64,000 nt of DNA from UBA2882 sp964619485 (GTDB lineage Bacteria; Bacillota; Clostridia; Lachnospirales; Lachnospiraceae): positions 1 to 64,000 of the forward strand of contig CAZUCI010000004.1 in NCBI GenBank assembly GCA_964619485.1, read 5' to 3'. Positions 62,171 to 64,000 of this stretch are shown in pieces (the first letter of the stretch is position 1; the number at the start of each line of letters is the position of its first letter). A model generated the notes under the pieces. It had not been told where the DNA came from, did no database searches, and saw nothing but the letters and a program-made list of their open reading frames with translations. The translations under genes were made by a program, and so were the position numbers.

Positions 62171-62898
62171 GCGAAACAATTTTAGAAGTGAAAAACCTGC
62201 ATTCCTTTTATAAAGCAGGACGGAAAGAAAAAGAAAAAAAGACAGAGATATTAAAGGATGTCTCTTTTTCCATAAAGGACGGAGAAGTTGTGGGACTGGT
62301 GGGTGAGAGCGGCAGTGGGAAATCAACACTTGCCAAAGCGATTCTCGGGATTGTAAAAGATACAGATGGAGAGATTGTTCAACACTTTTCTGATGTGGCC
62401 ATGGTGTTTCAGGACCCCTATGGTTCCCTGAATCCTGCAAGGAAAATAGGATGGATACTACAGGAGCCTTTGCGTTTGAAGGGCGGATTTTCCAGAGAAG
62501 AGATGGAACAGAAGGCATTTGAAATGCTGGAGAGAGTTGGATTGAATAAGGAAATTGCAAACCACTTTCCCCGTCAGCTTTCCGGTGGACAGAGACAGCG
62601 AATTGGAATTGGTGTTGCTCTGATGCAGGAGCCAAAGCTTCTGATTGCTGACGAGCCTGTATCGGCATTGGATGTGACCATTCAGACACAGATTATGGCA
62701 CTTTTAAAGAAGCTGCAAAGGGAAATGAATTTGTCGATTCTGTTTATTTCCCATGATCTGCGTGTGGTCTATACCATGTGCGAACGTGTCCTGATTTTAA
62801 AGGAGGGACAAATTGTAGAACAGGGAGATGTAAAGGATATTTACGAGCATCCACAGCATGAATATACAAAACAGTTATTAAAAGCAGCCGGTATCTAG
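62167..62898 (+). CDS. Peptide ABC transporter ATPase (DppF/OppF type)
   Basis: A 243-residue ABC ATPase, somewhat short for OppF (usually about 310) because the C-terminal extension ends right after HEYTKQLLKAAGI. Walker A is GESGSGKST (about 46-54), the Q-loop is VFQDPYGSLNP, the signature is LSGGQRQRI, and Walker B is LLIADEPVSALD. It works as a heterodimer with the preceding ATPase. The stop codon lies inside the loop of the terminator. Confidence 0.95.
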   Translation: MSETILEVKNLHSFYKAGRKEKEKKTEILKDVSFSIKDGEVVGLVGESGSGKSTLAKAILGIVKDTDGEIVQHFSDVAMVFQDPYGSLNPARKIGWILQEPLRLKGGFSREEMEQKAFEMLERVGLNKEIANHFPRQLSGGQRQRIGIGVALMQEPKLLIADEPVSALDVTIQTQIMALLKKLQREMNLSILFISHDLRVVYTMCERVLILKEGQIVEQGDVKDIYEHPQHEYTKQLLKAAGI

Positions 62899-62910
62899 CC
62901 GGCTGTTTTC
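62885..62910 (+). terminator. Terminator overlapping the end of the transporter operon
   Basis: CAGCCGG (62885-62891) pairs with CCGGCTG (62899-62905), then TTTTC. The stop codon of the last ATPase gene is in the loop region, so a translating ribosome may affect folding. Confidence 0.7.
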
Positions 62911-63024
62911 AGGTCTGTTATGTGCTGCCCGTGGGTTGTGGAGCATTTTTTTCAAAATAGGATTGTCAATTTTGGAAAAAAATAGTAGCATAAATATATA
63001 AAATCTATGAGGAGGAAACAAAAG

Positions 63025-64000
63025 ATGAAATTTGCAAAAATTGTAGCCATGTCAGCATGTGCTTTTGCAGCGTTGCTTTTGAGCACGGCATCGGTTCATG
63101 CCGCTCCGGCACCTTTCGCTGAACAGTCACAGGAGGGCGAAAATGCCACACTTTCCCAGAAGGCATATGAGAAATGGGAGGCAGAGAGAGCAGAGGTTTC
63201 GGCAGAGGCTGAGCTTACAAAGCTTGCGACACCAACCGATCTTGTGTGGCATAGACTCAGTGATGGCTCCACTATGTATGGAGAAATCAGCTGTCAGGCT
63301 GTTCCTGACTGTGGGGGAGAATACTATGTCTGTGTGTATAAGGATGGAGAAAGAATTGAACAGACATACTGGGATACCAAAAAGACAGATGGGATTATTT
63401 CTTTTTCCACCTGTGATTTAATCAACGAAAGTGGAAGCTACTACTTTACCATAAGTGCCGTGGGAGACCAGGAATTTACATCGGACAGTGATACGGCAAC
63501 CAGTGAGACCTGGGTCTATAATAAACCGGCACAAAGTCTTGGCGGAGCAACCAATCTGGTGTGGGATACAACGGAGCCAACCAAGATTCATTACACAATA
63601 CCAGCAGGCTCAGGTGGAGCCTATGCTTTCTGCGAAATGAACCGTGGAGATGGCTGGGAGGAGGTTGGAGCACACTGGAGTGCGAAAAACCAGCCCATCA
63701 GCTCTGATTCTGTAAAGACAGAGGATTTTTCTGAATATATGGAAGCAGGTGCAACCTATCGGTTTGGTATCAGACTTTTAAGCTATAATGTTACTGCCAT
63801 TGCTAATGGTACTGCTGTTTACAGCTCTGAGATGGATATGAATGCTGTTTACTCCAACGTGGGAGGGACACTGAGTGCCGCTATTTCCACAGGAAATGCA
63901 GATCAGGCAAAGGCAAAGGTTGAAGAGATTCCTGCGGGAACTCTGAAAGCCGGTATGCAGGGCCAGGAGGATATTTATAATAAGATTACCCAGATTGAAG
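63025..64000 (+). CDS. Secreted protein of unknown function (partial, runs off the window)
   Basis: An open frame of 325 codons with no stop before the end of the window. ATG 63025 follows GAGGAGGAAA. A signal peptide is clear: MKFAKIVAMSACAFAALLLS, cleavage near VHA-AP. The mature protein has repeated Trp-anchored beta stretches starting TPTDLVWHRLSDGS and ATNLVWDTTEP, each about 100 residues, resembling Fn3-like domains of surface proteins. Cell-wall anchor or enzyme domains, if any, lie beyond the window. Confidence 0.8.
   Translation, partial: MKFAKIVAMSACAFAALLLSTASVHAAPAPFAEQSQEGENATLSQKAYEKWEAERAEVSAEAELTKLATPTDLVWHRLSDGSTMYGEISCQAVPDCGGEYYVCVYKDGERIEQTYWDTKKTDGIISFSTCDLINESGSYYFTISAVGDQEFTSDSDTATSETWVYNKPAQSLGGATNLVWDTTEPTKIHYTIPAGSGGAYAFCEMNRGDGWEEVGAHWSAKNQPISSDSVKTEDFSEYMEAGATYRFGIRLLSYNVTAIANGTAVYSSEMDMNAVYSNVGGTLSAAISTGNADQAKAKVEEIPAGTLKAGMQGQEDIYNKITQIE

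Noticed and set aside
1..64000. tRNA, rRNA or insertion sequences
   Set aside because: None was recognised on reading both strands; a tRNAscan or Infernal run would be decisive.

Overview
The window is 64 kb of chromosome from an anaerobic, spore-forming, low-to-mid-GC Firmicute, most likely a Lachnospiraceae member. The evidence is a spoIIGA-sigE-sigG cluster directly behind ftsZ, class III ribonucleotide reductase (nrdD/nrdG), a flavin reductase-rubredoxin protein, AAGGAGG ribosome binding sites and a clostridial order of housekeeping genes. Apart from two short minus-strand blocks (a split purH pair and a broken GH3 glucosidase), every gene is on the plus strand. Two runs of exactly 100 N (6182-6281 and 59407-59506) are scaffold gaps, and both lie inside repeat arrays. 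No rRNA, tRNA, CRISPR array or insertion sequence was seen.

Layout. 1-4.5 kb: rlmN 3' end, stp, prkC, rsgA, rpe (translation and cell-wall-sensing signalling operon). 4.5-7.6 kb: a nested palindrome, a rhodanese-TtcA fusion, a 14-bp tandem repeat with a gap, and ychF. 7.7-19.5 kb: the division/cell-wall cluster, with a promoter and MraZ operator followed by mraZ, rsmH, an ftsL-like gene, two class B PBPs, mraY, ftsW, murA, ftsQ/divIB and ftsZ. murD and murG are missing. 19.6-22.1 kb: spoIIGA, sigE, sigG behind a Spo0A-type promoter. 22.2-24.2 kb (minus): AICAR formyltransferase and a PurO-type IMP cyclohydrolase, which together replace bifunctional PurH. 24.5-36.2 kb: nrdD, nrdG, flavin reductase-rubredoxin, then a tightly packed run sbcD, sbcC, sfsA, nudC, P-loop kinase, HAD phosphatase, acyltransferase, LytTR regulator.

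37-45.4 kb is the most unusual part. A strong promoter drives a MalT/LuxR-like regulator, then two unrecognised proteins, a phage/contractile-injection-type baseplate J protein split in two at a T6 run, and a tail-I/TIGR02242-type protein. Sheath, tube, spike and AAA+ ATPase genes are absent. The split site has an SD-like stretch upstream and a stable hairpin downstream, so it is a candidate for -1 frameshifting, although a homopolymer error is also possible. 45.4-54.2 kb: a GH3 beta-glucosidase pseudogene (deletion at the active-site motif), a divergent AraC regulator, and a translationally coupled HD hydrolase, J-like/TPR protein and Hsp70. 54.3-57 kb: YlmC/YmxH, a second RsmH-like methyltransferase, an ArsC/Spx-like protein, nrdR and a small membrane protein. 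57.8-62.9 kb: a dipeptide/oligopeptide ABC transporter (five genes). The last gene, a secreted protein, runs off the right edge.

A small dispersed palindromic element occurs three times, upstream of nrdD, nrdR and the transporter permease gene. Its inner hairpin co-varies between copies, and its right end always lies 20-21 nt before the start codon. I consider this element, the baseplate locus with its frameshift, and the J-TPR/Hsp70 operon the best candidates for undescribed biology.
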